Shown here piece after piece: positions 1-10,107 of a stretch of 64,000 nt of DNA. The position numbers were made by a program, and so were the translations under genes. Positions within the stretch are counted from its first letter, which is position 1. Every line of letters starts with the position of its first letter. The stretch lies in NCBI GenBank assembly GCA_016617855.1, contig JAECUM010006809.1, positions 57,920 through 121,919 of the forward strand, read 5' to 3'. Under the pieces are notes generated by a model. It had not been told where the DNA came from. It was given only the letters and a program-made list of their open reading frames with translations, and ran no database searches. Origin of the DNA: Megalonaias nervosa (lineage: Eukaryota > Mollusca > Bivalvia > Unionida > Unionidae).

Positions 1-686
1 AGGACTTCAAATAGCCCTAATGATGCCTAAAGACAGCTATATATGTTAAGAAAAGGACTTCAAAAAGACTTAATGATGCCTACAGACAGCTATACATGTT
101 AAGATTAGGACTTCAAACAGCCTTAATGATGCCTAATGACAACTATATATGTTAAGAGTAGGGCTTCAAATAGCCCTAATGATGCCTAAAGACAGCTATA
201 TATGTTAAGAGTAGGATTTCAAACAGCCTTAATGATGCCTAAAGACAGCTATATATGTTAAGAATAAGGACTTCAAAGAGCATTAATTAACCTAAAGGTA
301 GTTACAGATGTCAAGAACAAAACATCAAAGAACCCTATTGATAAGAAAAGGCCACTACCTATAAATGTTGAGACTAGGACTTCAAAGACAACTATATACA
401 TGTTAAGAACAGGACTTCAGAAAACTCCAACAACACCTGGTGACAGCTATACATGTTAAGAATATTACTTAAAAAAACCATAATGATACCTAAAGACAGC
501 TGGCAATACTAAGAATAGCACTTCCAAGGACCCTAATGATACCTAAAGACAACCAGAGATGTTAAGAATAGCACTTTACAGAACCCTAAACATACCTGAA
601 GACAGCAAGAAATGTTAATAGTGCTTCAAAGAACCCTAATGATACCTAGAGACAGCTAGAGATGTTAAGAATAGGACTTCAAATAA
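1..686. repeat. Minisatellite, about 53-55 bp unit
   Basis: About 12 imperfect copies of a unit that opens with 'aggacttcaaa', passes through 'ctaatgatgcctaaagacag' and ends 'atatgttaagaa'. Copies diverge toward the right edge, where several lose 10 or more bases. The array is cut by the window start, so its full length is unknown. No coding potential is seen. Confidence 0.93.
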
Positions 687-705
687 TTAATATCAGTAAC
701 TTATT

Positions 706-814
706 GAGATCTGGATGGGTGAATGGATGATACTGGAGGAATACTGTCTTGGACAGATGGAAGGGTGAATGGAGGGTACTGGAGGAATCGATACTGTCTT
801 GGTGAGATGAATGG
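706..814. repeat. Two-copy direct repeat, about 48 bp
   Basis: Two adjacent copies share 'gggtgaatgga', 'tactggaggaat' and 'atactgtcttgg'. It follows the first minisatellite directly and is probably an incipient or decayed array. Confidence 0.8.
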
Positions 815-1127
815 ATTTAAAAACAGAGAAAGATAAACTGATAAGGTTTTGTTCTCTTAACATTATCATACACTCAATTTCCTTGCCCTCTCCAATGGCC
901 TAAAGAGCTTCAAATTATTCCAGTGTGAAAAATGGTTTCTGTAATCTTCGTGGTACCAATTAGATTAGACTGACACAGCATTTACAATTTAACGTTTTTC
1001 CAGATTCTTATTATAATGACAGAATTGATAACAAAAATGATATATTTGCCAGATGTCTTTTATGTTTTAATAATTCCAGATGTATTTTGTGTTTTAATAT
1101 GTCATCCAATTTGAAAGCATTGCACTA
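815..1127. other. Non-repetitive AT-rich stretch
   Basis: No repeat or element is recognised. On the minus strand a reasonable splice acceptor (…'gaagctctttag') precedes an open frame beginning 'AIGEGKEIE' at 899 and running left. A weak donor (gtatga) would end it at 872. It starts in phase 0, which would suit the candidate exon at 5,539-5,581. This is too short to call on its own. Confidence 0.4.
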
Positions 1128-1405
1128 ACGACCAAGTTACCATATTTGCCCATGAACAAGACCATGCAATTACAAAGTTACCATATTTGCCCATGAATAG
1201 GTCCATGCAATGAGTGTTGCCATATGTGCTTATGTATAAGTGCATGCAATAACACAAAATTATCATATTTACCAATGAATAAATCCATGCACTGATGAAG
1301 TTACTTTATTTGCCCAAAAATAAGTCCACGTTATGACAAAGTTACCATATTTGCCCATTAATACGTCCATGCAATGACAAAGTTACCATATTTGCTCATG
1401 TATGC
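1128..1405. repeat. Degenerate minisatellite, 43-46 bp unit
   Basis: Six or so copies of 'caaagttaccatatttgccc' followed by 'atgaataagtccatgcaat'. Copies differ at many positions, so the array is old. Confidence 0.88.
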
Positions 1406-1548
1406 AACTTAAAACAACACTGACCCAGATCAAACATGACCCAGATCATAAAACTCAGAGTAAGAGTCTGAGATTGAGTTTCCACATTCAGCAAATCAGT
1501 TCAAAACAAAATCTCAAGTTCTAACTCAAGCTCGTGACTTTTATCATT

Positions 1549-2487
1549 TCTGGTCTTGCATAATGTATTGCTAAGCCTGGTCTTCCATAATGTATGGCAA
1601 GGCCTGGTCATGCATAATGTATGACTAGGCCTATCTTGCATAATGTATTGCTAAGCCTGGTCTTCCATAATGTATGGCAAGGCCTGGTCATGCATAATGT
1701 ATGGATAGATCTGGTCTTGCATTATGTATGGCTAAGCCTGGTCTTGCATAATGAATGGCTAGGCCTGGTCATGCATAATATATGGTTAGGCCTGTCTTGC
1801 ATAATGTATGGCTAGGCCTGATCTTGCATAATGTATGGCTAAGCCTGGTCATGCATAATGTATGGATAGGCAATGGTGTAGCATAATATATGGCTAAGCC
1901 TGGTCGTGCATAATGCATGGCTAGGCATGGTGTAGCATAATGTATGGCTAAGACTGGTCTTACATAATGTATGGCTAAGCCTGGTCATGCATAATGTATG
2001 GCTAAGCCTGTCTTGCATAATGAATGGCTAAGCCTGGTCATGTATTATGTATGGTTAGGCATGTCTTGCGCAATGTATGGCTAAGCATGGTGTAGCATAA
2101 TGTATGGCTAAGCCTGGTCATGCATTATGTATGGTTAGGCCTGTTTTGCATAATGTATGGCTTAATAGGCCTGGTCTTGCATAATGTATGGCTAGGCCTG
2201 TCTTGCATAATGAATGGCTAAGCCTGGTCTTGCATAATGTATGGCTAAGCCTGGTCTTGCATAATGTATGGATAGATCTGGTCTTGCATAATGTATGGAT
2301 AGGCCTGGTCTTGCATAATGTATGGATAGATCTGGTCTTGCATAATGTATGGATAGGCCTGGTCTTGCATAATGTATGGATAGATCTGGTCTTGCATAAT
2401 GTATTGTTAGGCCTGTCTTGCATAATGTATGGTTAGGCCTGTCTTGCATAATGTATGGCTAGGCATGGTGTAGCATAATGAATGAGT
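1549..2487. repeat. 27-bp minisatellite with local two-unit order
   Basis: About 35 copies of a 26-27 bp unit ('tggtcttgcataatgtatgg' plus 'ctaagcc'). Between 2,260 and 2,400 two variants, 'gatagatc' and 'gataggcc', alternate, giving a 54-bp higher-order period. Because 27 is divisible by three, open frames of 80-100 codons persist on both strands. These are not genes: their proteins are simply the same nine residues repeated. Confidence 0.95.
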
Positions 2488-2688
2488 AGAGTGAGAGTGT
2501 GGCTGGTATTACATATCTGTACAGTGATAGAGTTTAAAAACTGTATTTCTAAATTTTTTAATGATTAACTGTGCAGAATACTTCAGCAAATGCAATTTTC
2601 ACTACAAAATGATCGAAGAAAGTAAAACCAAAAATAACTGTCCTTATATAAATTCATCACTTTAAATATGTTCACTATTAACTGAAGA

Positions 2689-2765
2689 TCACACAGCAGA
2701 CATCGTAGTGATATGACTGAAAAATTGTTAAAGCTATGTTAAAAATCTGAATCACACACATACAC
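2689..2765 (+). mobile_element. 5'-truncated SINE I with 12-bp target duplication
   Basis: The 77-bp insert matches the 3' end of the SINE at 12,180-12,497 read on the other strand ('cagacatcgtag', 'gatatgactgaaaaattgtt', 'aaagctatgttaaaaatct') and ends in a CA-rich tail. It is bracketed by a perfect 12-bp duplication, 'attaactgaaga', at 2,677-2,688 and 2,766-2,777. Truncation at the 5' end with a target duplication is the mark of LINE-driven target-primed insertion. Confidence 0.88.
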
Positions 2766-2777
2766 ATTAACTGAAGA

Positions 2778-2951
2778 AATTAATATTATACAAAGTGCAG
2801 AAGCATTTCCTTTGCACAACCAAATGCAAAATATTTCCAAGACATACTGTTGCAAACCACTCCCATGATGATGGCATAACCAATGCCACTGTCTGCACAT
2901 ACCATTAGACAACCCCCCCCCCCCAAAGTCAACCTCATTGGAAAGATGTCA
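2778..2951. other. Non-repetitive stretch with a poly-C run
   Basis: Contains a run of about 13 C near 2,912-2,925. The 64-codon minus-strand frame that crosses it shows no recognisable domain. Confidence 0.5.
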
Positions 2952-3243
2952 TTTGTTTGTTTTTTGGGGTTTAATGCCATTTTTCAGCACATAATAGACT
3001 ATTCACTGTGGCCAGTATATTTGGTGGAGTTAAAAAAAACAGGAAAACCCCCATGAAGAACCGCTGAAACATTGGGAAGCTATTGGCAAGTTTTCTCACA
3101 AGGCCACATTGGCCAACACTGGGAAGCTATTGGCAAGTTTTCTCACAAGGCCACATTGGCCAAGATCAAGACTCATAACCTAAAGCAGTGAGATGGCAGT
3201 GATCGATAAAGGCAAGCTCTTTTGGCCACTCAGTCATCTGGTG
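2952..3243 (-). mobile_element. SINE II copy with an internal duplication
   Basis: Reads in reverse as the class II tRNA-headed SINE best seen at 44,733-44,989. The 3' part 'gggtttaatgccatttttca' is at the left and the decayed tRNA-like head at the right. A 47-bp segment ('gggaagctattggcaagttt' onward) is tandemly duplicated at 3,074-3,164, unlike the other copies. Both polymerase III boxes are degraded. Confidence 0.85.
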
Positions 3244-3805
3244 CTTAATGTCAATTGTTAATTTAAAGATGAGGTTTTGATGCAAAGATTGATAAATTTA
3301 CTATGGCAGCACTAAATCTGCAAGCTTAGGTATTAAATTATCCATTTTATCTTTTAGTTTTTTTCAAATTCTTTCAAAGACATGGCTAAATCAAGAAAAA
3401 GCCTTTCTGTATCTTTCTTACAGATATCAGTTTATGGTGGCAGTAGAATTATTCATTGTGAGGAACATGATTGTTGTTGTATATGTGTATTCCTCCACTT
3501 CAGTTTTTAAAAGCAGTCAGTCAGTATATACAGTGTATTTCAGTCACTACAGATCTAATGCTGCACATTTCTTACAAGCTTTGTCTGTTTCATATTATTA
3601 AATTTGATTATGTAAGCATCTGATGTCTAGATCACTTGCCAAAATCAAACACTTGCAAAGTGACAACTGAAATGATGAGGCACTTTTATTGGCTATAAAA
3701 TTATTCAAAGCATTTCACTAACTGCACTTGGTGAGATTTGTAAAAGGTGAAAATTTCAATATATGGTCGTCAACTGTCCTTAATATTAAATCTATTTCTA
3801 ATTCA
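3244..3805. other. Non-repetitive AT-rich stretch
   Basis: No element recognised. A strong plus-strand splice-acceptor-like sequence ('tctttcttacag', ending near 3,424) is followed by only about 27 open codons and no clear donor, so no exon is called. Confidence 0.4.
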
Positions 3806-4008
3806 CACAACACAGTGTCATGGTCATATAGCACAATCATGGATGTTGCTTTAGTGTCACTGTCATATAACAACATCACTGCAGTTAACATAGTGTCATT
3901 GTCATATAACACCATCACTGCTGTTACCATAGTGTCATTGTCATATAACACAATCACTGCTGTTGCCATAGTGTCAGGGTCATATAACACAATCACTGCT
4001 GCTGTGCC
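3806..4008. repeat. 39-bp minisatellite
   Basis: Five copies of a unit containing 'agtgtcattgtcatataaca' then 'ccatcactgctgttaccat'. The 39-bp period keeps frames open on both strands, so the frames of 102 and 107 codons across it are artefacts. Confidence 0.92.
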
Positions 4009-5030
4009 AATAATGAACCTAAACAACTTAAGTTTTATCTTTACTCATTAAAAGTTATTTATTAAACATACATTTATTAAATTAGACATTTCTCATTAAA
4101 AGTGCCCCCCTAAAGAATTTAAAATACCCCCACCCCCCTTACAAAATTACTTGCACTAGCATTTCCCCTCTGTGCAAATTAAAACTGGGAAATCACTAGT
4201 GACAATTACTATATATGAAACAAGAGCCTCTTGATGGAACTGATGCGTAACTGGCCTACAGACAAGAAGCTCAAGAGGTACAAAAAAAAAAACGATTCTT
4301 ACAGAACTCTTTATAAAAATATTACATGTATCAAATCACTTCAACATGATTGCAAAAGTAAAAGTGAAGTATGAACTATTTTCGAACTCTGAAGATTTCC
4401 GAACTGAGGCATAAGCACTTACACTCTAAACAAAATTTTAAAAAGAATCATAAATTAAAACTACACTTAACAGTCCTTCAGCTATCATATCACTCAGAAG
4501 TTTGATAAAAATCAACAATAATAACACACTTGTATTTCTAAATAGCTCCCCATTCTTTAGGGCACAAAGCCAAAGCACCCCTCAAAATTCAATACTCAAG
4601 AAATCTGACAGGCTTAATGATTTAATGGTGCATTCGTGGACAATCATTGCTAATAATCTTTAATGCTCCCTGAAATCTGGACAATTTAGCCCAATCACTT
4701 GATCAAAATCTGCCTCAAATGATACCCACAATAAGATGTAATTGTTCAAAACAGTGAGTCTTTCTTGTGATCATTTTTACTGAGGTAATTAGGCTCTCCC
4801 TTCTTAGGAGAGCTAATGAAAAGAAAACTTAGGACCTGTTTACAAATAACTCTAATATAAACATTCTAGTTACTCAGTACAAAATATATAAACAAAACAA
4901 CCATAAACAACCAATTTAACATTATTATTCAGATGCTGAAATTGGAAAATAAGATATTAATTTCAATCACAAAATACGTGACTTTTTGGTTCAAATTTTA
5001 TTTAGGTCCAGAACCAAAGCAACCTGGTTT
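4009..5030. other. Non-repetitive AT-rich stretch
   Basis: No gene, SINE or array is seen. Near 4,221-4,281 the text 'aacaagagcctcttgatgga' with a nearby 'gctcaagaggtac' forms a loose inverted pair that could be the edge of an old dispersed repeat. Confidence 0.4.
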
Positions 5031-5186
5031 TGGCTCAGTGTTATATAGCACACCAACACCTGGACAGTGTTTGGCCCAGTCACACATAATGGAGGCCAAC
5101 TCAGGCTGATTTGATGGAAGGATCTGAACCTACATCTTTTCAGTCATGAATCCAGTATGCGAGCCATTGGGTCACCATGACTCCTT
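5031..5186 (-). mobile_element. SINE III fragment (tRNA-related, decayed)
   Basis: Reading right to left it resembles a tRNA head: 'gtcatggtgacccaatggct' at 5,180 is A-box-like, and 'gatctgaaccta' reverses to a decayed B box. The body shares 'tcaggctgatttgatggaag' with the copies at 24,637, 41,080 and 54,290. Boundaries are uncertain. Confidence 0.55.
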
Positions 5187-5538
5187 GAAAGTGATTTGGT
5201 GCAGATAAACTTAATTTAACTTTATTAGTCAGGTTTGTATGGATTACAATTAGCAACAAATTAAGCAGTCGAGTCAAAAATATTTTTGTAACTAACCAAT
5301 ACTGATTACTCATTTACCAAGACTAATTGACTGTTAATTAAGATTTGATCCATAGATAGCTGTGGAGTTCCAACATTTTCTGTCATGTTATTCTTCACTT
5401 TTTTTAATAAGTCTGGAATCCAAAAAGAATATATTGAGATAAACATTACAAGAAAAATATTTCATTTATTTTGTAAACTTTGGAAAAGATACAGCATTTT
5501 CAAGGTAAATGAGTGTTAAGTGGATGCTGGTGTCTCAC
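5187..5538. other. Non-repetitive AT-rich stretch
   Basis: Nothing recognisable. It would be intron downstream of the candidate minus-strand exon at 5,539-5,581. Confidence 0.4.
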
Positions 5539-5581
5539 CTGTGTCTGACTGGGCTGATTTATATACTTCCTGTTTATGACC
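5539..5581 (-). CDS. Candidate short exon, unidentified host gene
   Basis: On the minus strand a good acceptor ('taatatttatatgcag') and a consensus donor (CAG|GTGAGA) enclose 43 bp. The exon candidate at 7,030-7,140 ends with two bases of a codon. Joined in that phase, this exon reads 'VINRKYINQPSQTQ' with no stop and ends in phase 0. A second frame is also open, so the sequence alone does not prove coding. No family is recognised. Confidence 0.3.
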
Positions 5582-5689
5582 CTGCATATAAATATTAAGA
5601 CAAAACTTGGATGCTGACCCATTGCAACCATCACCAGATAAGAATACCTGTCTCACTATGCTAACGTTGGTGAGACAAAAAAATATTTC

Positions 5690-6385
5690 CATATCAGGCA
5701 CTTCCATCTATATTCAATGCAATAAGTTCTATATCAGACAGTACCATCAACATGTATACACAGTTCAAAAGACTTATATATCAGGCAGTTCCATCTACAT
5801 GTATACACAGTTCAAAAGACTTATATATCAGGCAGTACCATCAACATGTATACACAGTTCAATAGACTTATATATCAGGCAGTACCATCAACATGTATAC
5901 ACAGTTCAAAAGACTTATATATCAGGCAGTTCCATCTACATGTATACACAGTTCAAAAGACTTATATATCAGGCAGTTCCATCTACATGTATACACAGTT
6001 CAAAAGACTTATATATCAGGCAGTTCCATCTACATGTATACACAGTTCAAAAGACATATATCAGGCAGTTCCATCTACATGTTATATAGTTCATTATGTT
6101 CTATATCAGGCAGTGTCACCTATTTACAGTTCAACATATCTCTATAACAGGCACTTCCATCGATATACAGTCATGGGCACCCGCACTTGCTAGTCCCCCC
6201 ACTGCACCTCTAAACTTTATTTTGGCCTACATCTGTAAAATTTAAAAGCTGACCACTACATGTATGCACCCCTCTCCCCCCCCCCTCATCCACAAAGAAA
6301 ATAATTCTGTGGGCGCCTCTGTATACAATTCAATATACTTCTGTATCAGGCCCTTTCATCTACATACAGTTCAATATGTTTTATG
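5690..6385. repeat. 47-bp minisatellite, interrupted by a MITE
   Basis: About ten copies of a 47-bp unit ('caggcagttccatctacatg' then 'tatacacagttcaaaagact'). The unit is not a multiple of three, so the overlapping plus-strand frames (160, 115 and 84 codons) rotate through all three translations of the same unit and are artefacts. A 150-bp insertion at 6,172-6,321 splits the array, which resumes with two diverged units. Confidence 0.93.
6172..6321. mobile_element. Short hAT-type MITE in the 47-bp array
   Basis: The 150-bp insert differs from the array on both sides. It begins 'catgggcacccgcac' and its reversed right end begins 'cagaggcgcccacag' (10 of 15 identical). The flanks are 'tatacagt' (6,164-6,171) and 'tatacaat' (6,322-6,329), an 8-bp duplication with one change, as hAT transposases make. 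The interior has C-rich runs and no reading frame. Confidence 0.7.
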
Positions 6386-6435
6386 TTATTTAAATTCCTG
6401 GTAAAAAAATATAATGTGAAGTGTGTTATAGTCAA

Positions 6436-6680
6436 TACTACTCTATATTGGGTACAGTACATTACAAGAAAATCTATGTAATAATGGGTAGTGTTTAACA
6501 GGCAAGGCTGCACTATACTGGGGTACAGTACACAACAAACAAGGTTATGTAATAATGGGAAGTGTGTAATAGGCATTATACTGGATACAGTACATTACAA
6601 GCAAGGTTATGTAATAATGGGAAGTATGTAATAGGCAAGGCTGCACTATACTGCTGTACAGTACATTACAAGCAAATTTC
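6436..6680. repeat. Minisatellite, about 69 bp unit
   Basis: Three to four copies contain 'gtacagtacattacaagcaa', 'ggttatgtaataatgggaag' and 'taggcaaggctgcactatac'. The frames on either strand here are repeat artefacts. Confidence 0.85.
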
Positions 6681-7029
6681 AACACAATTTGTACAGGGCA
6701 AATTTGCTGGGATTAGTAATATCTTTTGTGAACATTGTTTTTTGTTTTGAACCACTCAACTAGAAAAGTTTAACTTTTCCATGTTTTGTCAATTATTGCC
6801 AGCTTCCTTCCCACATTTGTCCTGCAGATTATGATCAACCACCATCTTTGAAGACAGTACCAAAAAGAAGTGAAATCTTTTTACACATCATTTCCTTGCC
6901 AATTTGAAAGGAAGAAGCTTCCCAATAAGCAGTTTTGAGAAAGATGTCACTGTAGTAGATATTAGATCACTGACTAACAAACAGAGAGACAGAGATTCTA
7001 CTAGCCATCATCCTATGATCTTGGCTTAC
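6681..7029. other. Non-repetitive stretch
   Basis: No element is recognised. It would be intron between the candidate exons at 7,030-7,140 and 5,539-5,581, with the donor of the upstream exon at its right edge. Confidence 0.4.
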
Positions 7030-7140
7030 CTGTTCAGACAGGGAACCAAAACTCTGCTTGCCAAACCTTGCATTTTCTCCTGAATGGTGCCCATATCACA
7101 CATAAAGTCAATGTACATCAAGTCATAGCAATTTACAGTA
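7030..7140 (-). CDS. Candidate exon, unidentified host gene
   Basis: The minus strand has a consensus donor (AACAG|GTAAGC) preceded by at least 36 open codons, including 'YIDFMCDMGTIQEKMQGLAS' and 'RVLVPCLN'. The composition is protein-like and not repetitive. The acceptor is less certain: 'attactag' at 7,141-7,142 lies in the first unit of the neighbouring minisatellite, so the array may have crept into the exon edge. It ends with two codon bases, which matches the candidate exon at 5,539-5,581. I do not recognise the protein. A decayed element fragment is the main alternative. Confidence 0.4.
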
Positions 7141-7882
7141 CTAGTAATCTACAATTATCAACAATTTACAGCACTAGCTTATCTACAATTATCAACAATT
7201 TACACTACTAGATTTTCTACAATTATCAACAATTTACAGTACTAGCTTATCTACAATTATCAACAATTTACACTACTAGATTTTCTACAATTATCAACAA
7301 TTTACAGATTTTCTACAATTATCAACAATTTACAGTACTAGCTTATCTACAATTATCAACAATTTACACTACTAGATTTTCTACAATTATCAACAATTTA
7401 CAGCACTAGCTTTTCTACAATTATCAACAATTTACAGTACTAGCTTTTCTACAATTATCAACAATTTACACTACTAGATTTTCTACAATTATCAACAATT
7501 TACAGTATTAGCTTTTCTACAATTATCAACAATTTACAGTACTAGCTTCTCTACAATTATCAACAATTTACAATACTAGCTTTTCTACAATTATCAACAA
7601 TTTACAGTGTTAGCTTTTCTACAACTATCAACAATTTACAGTACTAGCTTTTCTACAATTATCAACTATTTTTTTACAGTACTAGCTTTTCTACAATTAT
7701 AAAAAATTTACAGTACTAGCTTTTCAACAATTATCAACAATTTACAGTACCAGATTTTCTACAGTTATCAACAATTAACAGTACTCGATTTCTACAATTA
7801 TCAACAATTTACAGTGTTAGCTTTTCTACAATTATGAACCATTTACAGTAATAACTTTTTTACAATTATCAACAATCTACAT
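7128..7882. repeat. 36-bp minisatellite
   Basis: About 20 copies of 'ctacaattatcaacaattta' plus 'cagtactagcttttct'. Two main variants occur, ending 'ctactagattttct' and 'cagtactagcttttct', and they alternate at 7,180-7,500. Degeneracy rises to the right. Confidence 0.95.
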
Positions 7883-8094
7883 GGGGGAAGCAGGAGGGCC
7901 CAGTGGGGACCCCAAATCTCCATCAAACAATTTTTTTGTTGGAAGGGCACCCCAGAAAAAAGTTTTGTTGGGAAGGGGGGCCCAGAATTTCCTGTTAGGC
8001 CACTGGATAGCTGTCACCATGATTAGTTAACTCCACCATTCTCTGGCATTTCCCTGTAAGCATAAACTTGAATGTGTTTCCTTTCATCTTTGTG
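7883..8094. other. GC-richer segment, possible MITE
   Basis: Between about 7,880 and 8,006 the sequence is unusually rich in G runs and C runs ('gggcccagtggggacc' and 'ggggggcccag') and ends 'taggccactgg', which resembles hAT-like MITE ends. No target duplication was found, so no element is called. Confidence 0.35.
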
Positions 8095-8122
8095 CACACA
8101 CACACACACACACACACACACA
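8095..8122. repeat. (CA)n microsatellite
   Basis: About 14 uninterrupted CA dinucleotides. It lies 51 bp left of the (TG)n tract at 8,174, so the two are inverted complements and could pair. Confidence 0.95.
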
Positions 8123-8171
8123 ACCTTCAGTAATTCATACATCACTCATTCTGAATATCTTAACACCTTAA

Positions 8172-8173
<2 letters not shown>

Positions 8174-8220
<47 letters not shown>

Positions 8221-8543
8221 TGATTTGGATTTTTAATGTAGCTTTAACAACTTTTCAGTCATATCATAATCACTATGATGTCTGAACTTGTTGCAGTTTA
8301 TAGTGATGTCTAGCAATGGGGCATCATTGTGCAGACATGTAGCATGATGTCCCACCCAGTTACATTATTCTGACACCAGGCCCACCAGTCCTAGTAGTAA
8401 CCTCTTAGTGCAGAGCACCAAACAAGGCAGCTATTAGTACCATTTTTATTAATCTTTGGTATGACTTGGCTGGGTTTCAAACCCGCAACTTCCCACATCT
8501 GAGGAAGACATCTAACCACTTTGGCCACAGGAGCAGTCCACAA
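8174..8543 (-). mobile_element. SINE I copy with (TG)n tail
   Basis: The tRNA-like head is at the right ('ccaactttggccacaggagc' region, B box reversed in 'gggtttcaaacccgc') and the 3' end at the left ('atttttaatgtagctttaac'). The body shares 'gcagacatgtagcatgatgt', 'cccacccag' and 'gacaccaggcc' with the copies at 12,180, 25,362 and 59,148. 'cttaaat' at 8,167-8,173 and 8,544-8,550 may be the target duplication. If so, the 46-bp GT tract (8,174-8,219) is the SINE's own expanded tail. Confidence 0.85.
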
Positions 8544-8550
8544 CTTAAAT

Positions 8551-8870
8551 AGCTCACTCAGTCCCTCTATACAACATTCTCATGTCTACTATTTGGAAAA
8601 GTCTAAATTCACGAACTCCAAGAAAACTTTAACCCACAATTCTTCAACTTTTCAAAGTTTCAGAGTCTATCTGAATAATTGTAAGCAGGTAAAATCCCTC
8701 TCCCAGTTTGAAAAAAGGGGATAATTTCTGATTATAGAAGTCATTACAGGAAGAAATAAAGGTAGGGCTTCAAAATATGATATGCGATTTTCACATATTC
8801 AGTTGATTTTCGGTGTGATTTGTTTGCAAATCAAGCATTCTAGAATAGACCCAGTTACTTTTGTATTGAA
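8551..8870. other. Non-repetitive stretch
   Basis: No element is recognised. The 67-codon plus-strand frame starting at 8,521 begins inside the SINE head and shows no domain, so it is not called. Confidence 0.4.
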
Positions 8871-9545
8871 ACTTTTCTAAACCTGAAGGATTTTATATTT
8901 CTGACCTTTATATTTATTTGATATGCTGACATTTAATATCTTTATTTAAAATCTTGAAGTACTTCATGTTTATATTTATCTGAATGGACTTAACTTCTTG
9001 AAAGTTTTACATTTGAGTACCTTTTATCTATTTGGCACTACACAGTCATTATACATATACACAAGCTAAACCTGCCCTATATTTTTGAAGGATTTTATAT
9101 TTCTTACATTTATATTTTATTTTATATGCTGACATTTAATATCTTTATCTTTTATCTTGTAGAACTTCGTGTTCACTTTTATTTGAATGGGTTTAACTTC
9201 TTAAAAGTTTTTAACTTTTACATTTTTGTACATTATATCTATTTGGCACTATATAGTTGTTATACAAATACACAAGCTAAACCTGCCCCTCTGTAAACCA
9301 ACCTCTTCTGCAGATTGGCACTATATACATGTAGTTGTTATACAAATACAGGAGCTAAACCTGCCCCTTTGTTAACCAACCTCTTCTGCAGACTGGCACT
9401 ATATAGTTGTTATACAAATACACAAGCTAAACCTGCCCCTTTGTAAACCAACCTCTTCTGCAGACTGGCACTATATAGTTGTTATACAAATACACAAGCT
9501 AAACCTGCCCCTCTGTAAACCAACCTCTTCTACAGACTGACCACA
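8871..9545. repeat. Nested repeat: two ~210-bp units then ~72-bp units
   Basis: The first part has two copies of a long unit ('gaaggattttatatttct', 'gctgacatttaatatcttta', 'tatttggcactac'). The second part repeats only its 3' third: 'ggcactatatagttgttata', 'acacaagctaaacctgcccc', 'aaccaacctcttctgcagac'. The short array appears to have expanded from one end of the long unit. Confidence 0.88.
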
Positions 9546-10107
9546 TATTTTAGTTCAAAGAAAGGCATCCTAAAATACAAATTTAATCTCCTAATACTGG
9601 TCACCTCAATGAAATGGCCAAGTCTGCTTAAGGAAGTTTCATTTTGCATATGTGTACTGCTTTGTCAATGACAAGAGATAAAACTGAAATAAATACCATT
9701 TCTGCAAAACATGACACAACTTATAAGCCTACAACCTACTTGCTGAAAAGAAAATTTTTTCAATACATAATAGGAAACTTTTCTGTGGACCTTCTTGGGA
9801 GGGTTCATGATATTGCAGACAGTAAGGCAATCTGGTCTCTTTAAGATGGATCCCTTGATGACTCTATTTTTATGAACAGACTGTATTTAAAGATCACATT
9901 CTTTTGCAAGAGATTTATTACAGGGAGAGCAACTGATGGAATTCAGGCTGATGTGATATAGCCCTTTGCATTAGACTTAGAAATTCAGAACTATCACTAT
10001 TGACATTTTTTTGGCTGATTTCTTCATTTTAACATTCTGGGAGAATGCAACAACAGTAAAAGTAAATATCATACTGTACAACTTTTAAATGCTGATGTAA
10101 ATGTCTG
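9546..10107. other. Non-repetitive stretch
   Basis: The 66-codon plus-strand frame at 9,644-9,844 has no recognisable motif or splice context. Nothing else was seen. Confidence 0.4.

Noticed and set aside
2118..2449. Frames of 82-101 codons on both strands.
   Set aside because: Produced by the 27-bp repeat; the proteins are only the repeated unit.
3425..3530. Plus-strand exon after a strong acceptor-like sequence.
   Set aside because: The open frame is short and no convincing donor or partner exon was found.
5607..6193. Frame of 160 codons and its overlapping partners.
   Set aside because: All are translations of the 47-bp minisatellite in rotating frames.
7128..7882. Regular repeats suggesting a CRISPR-like array.
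   Set aside because: Units are directly adjacent without unique spacers, and the genome is eukaryotic.
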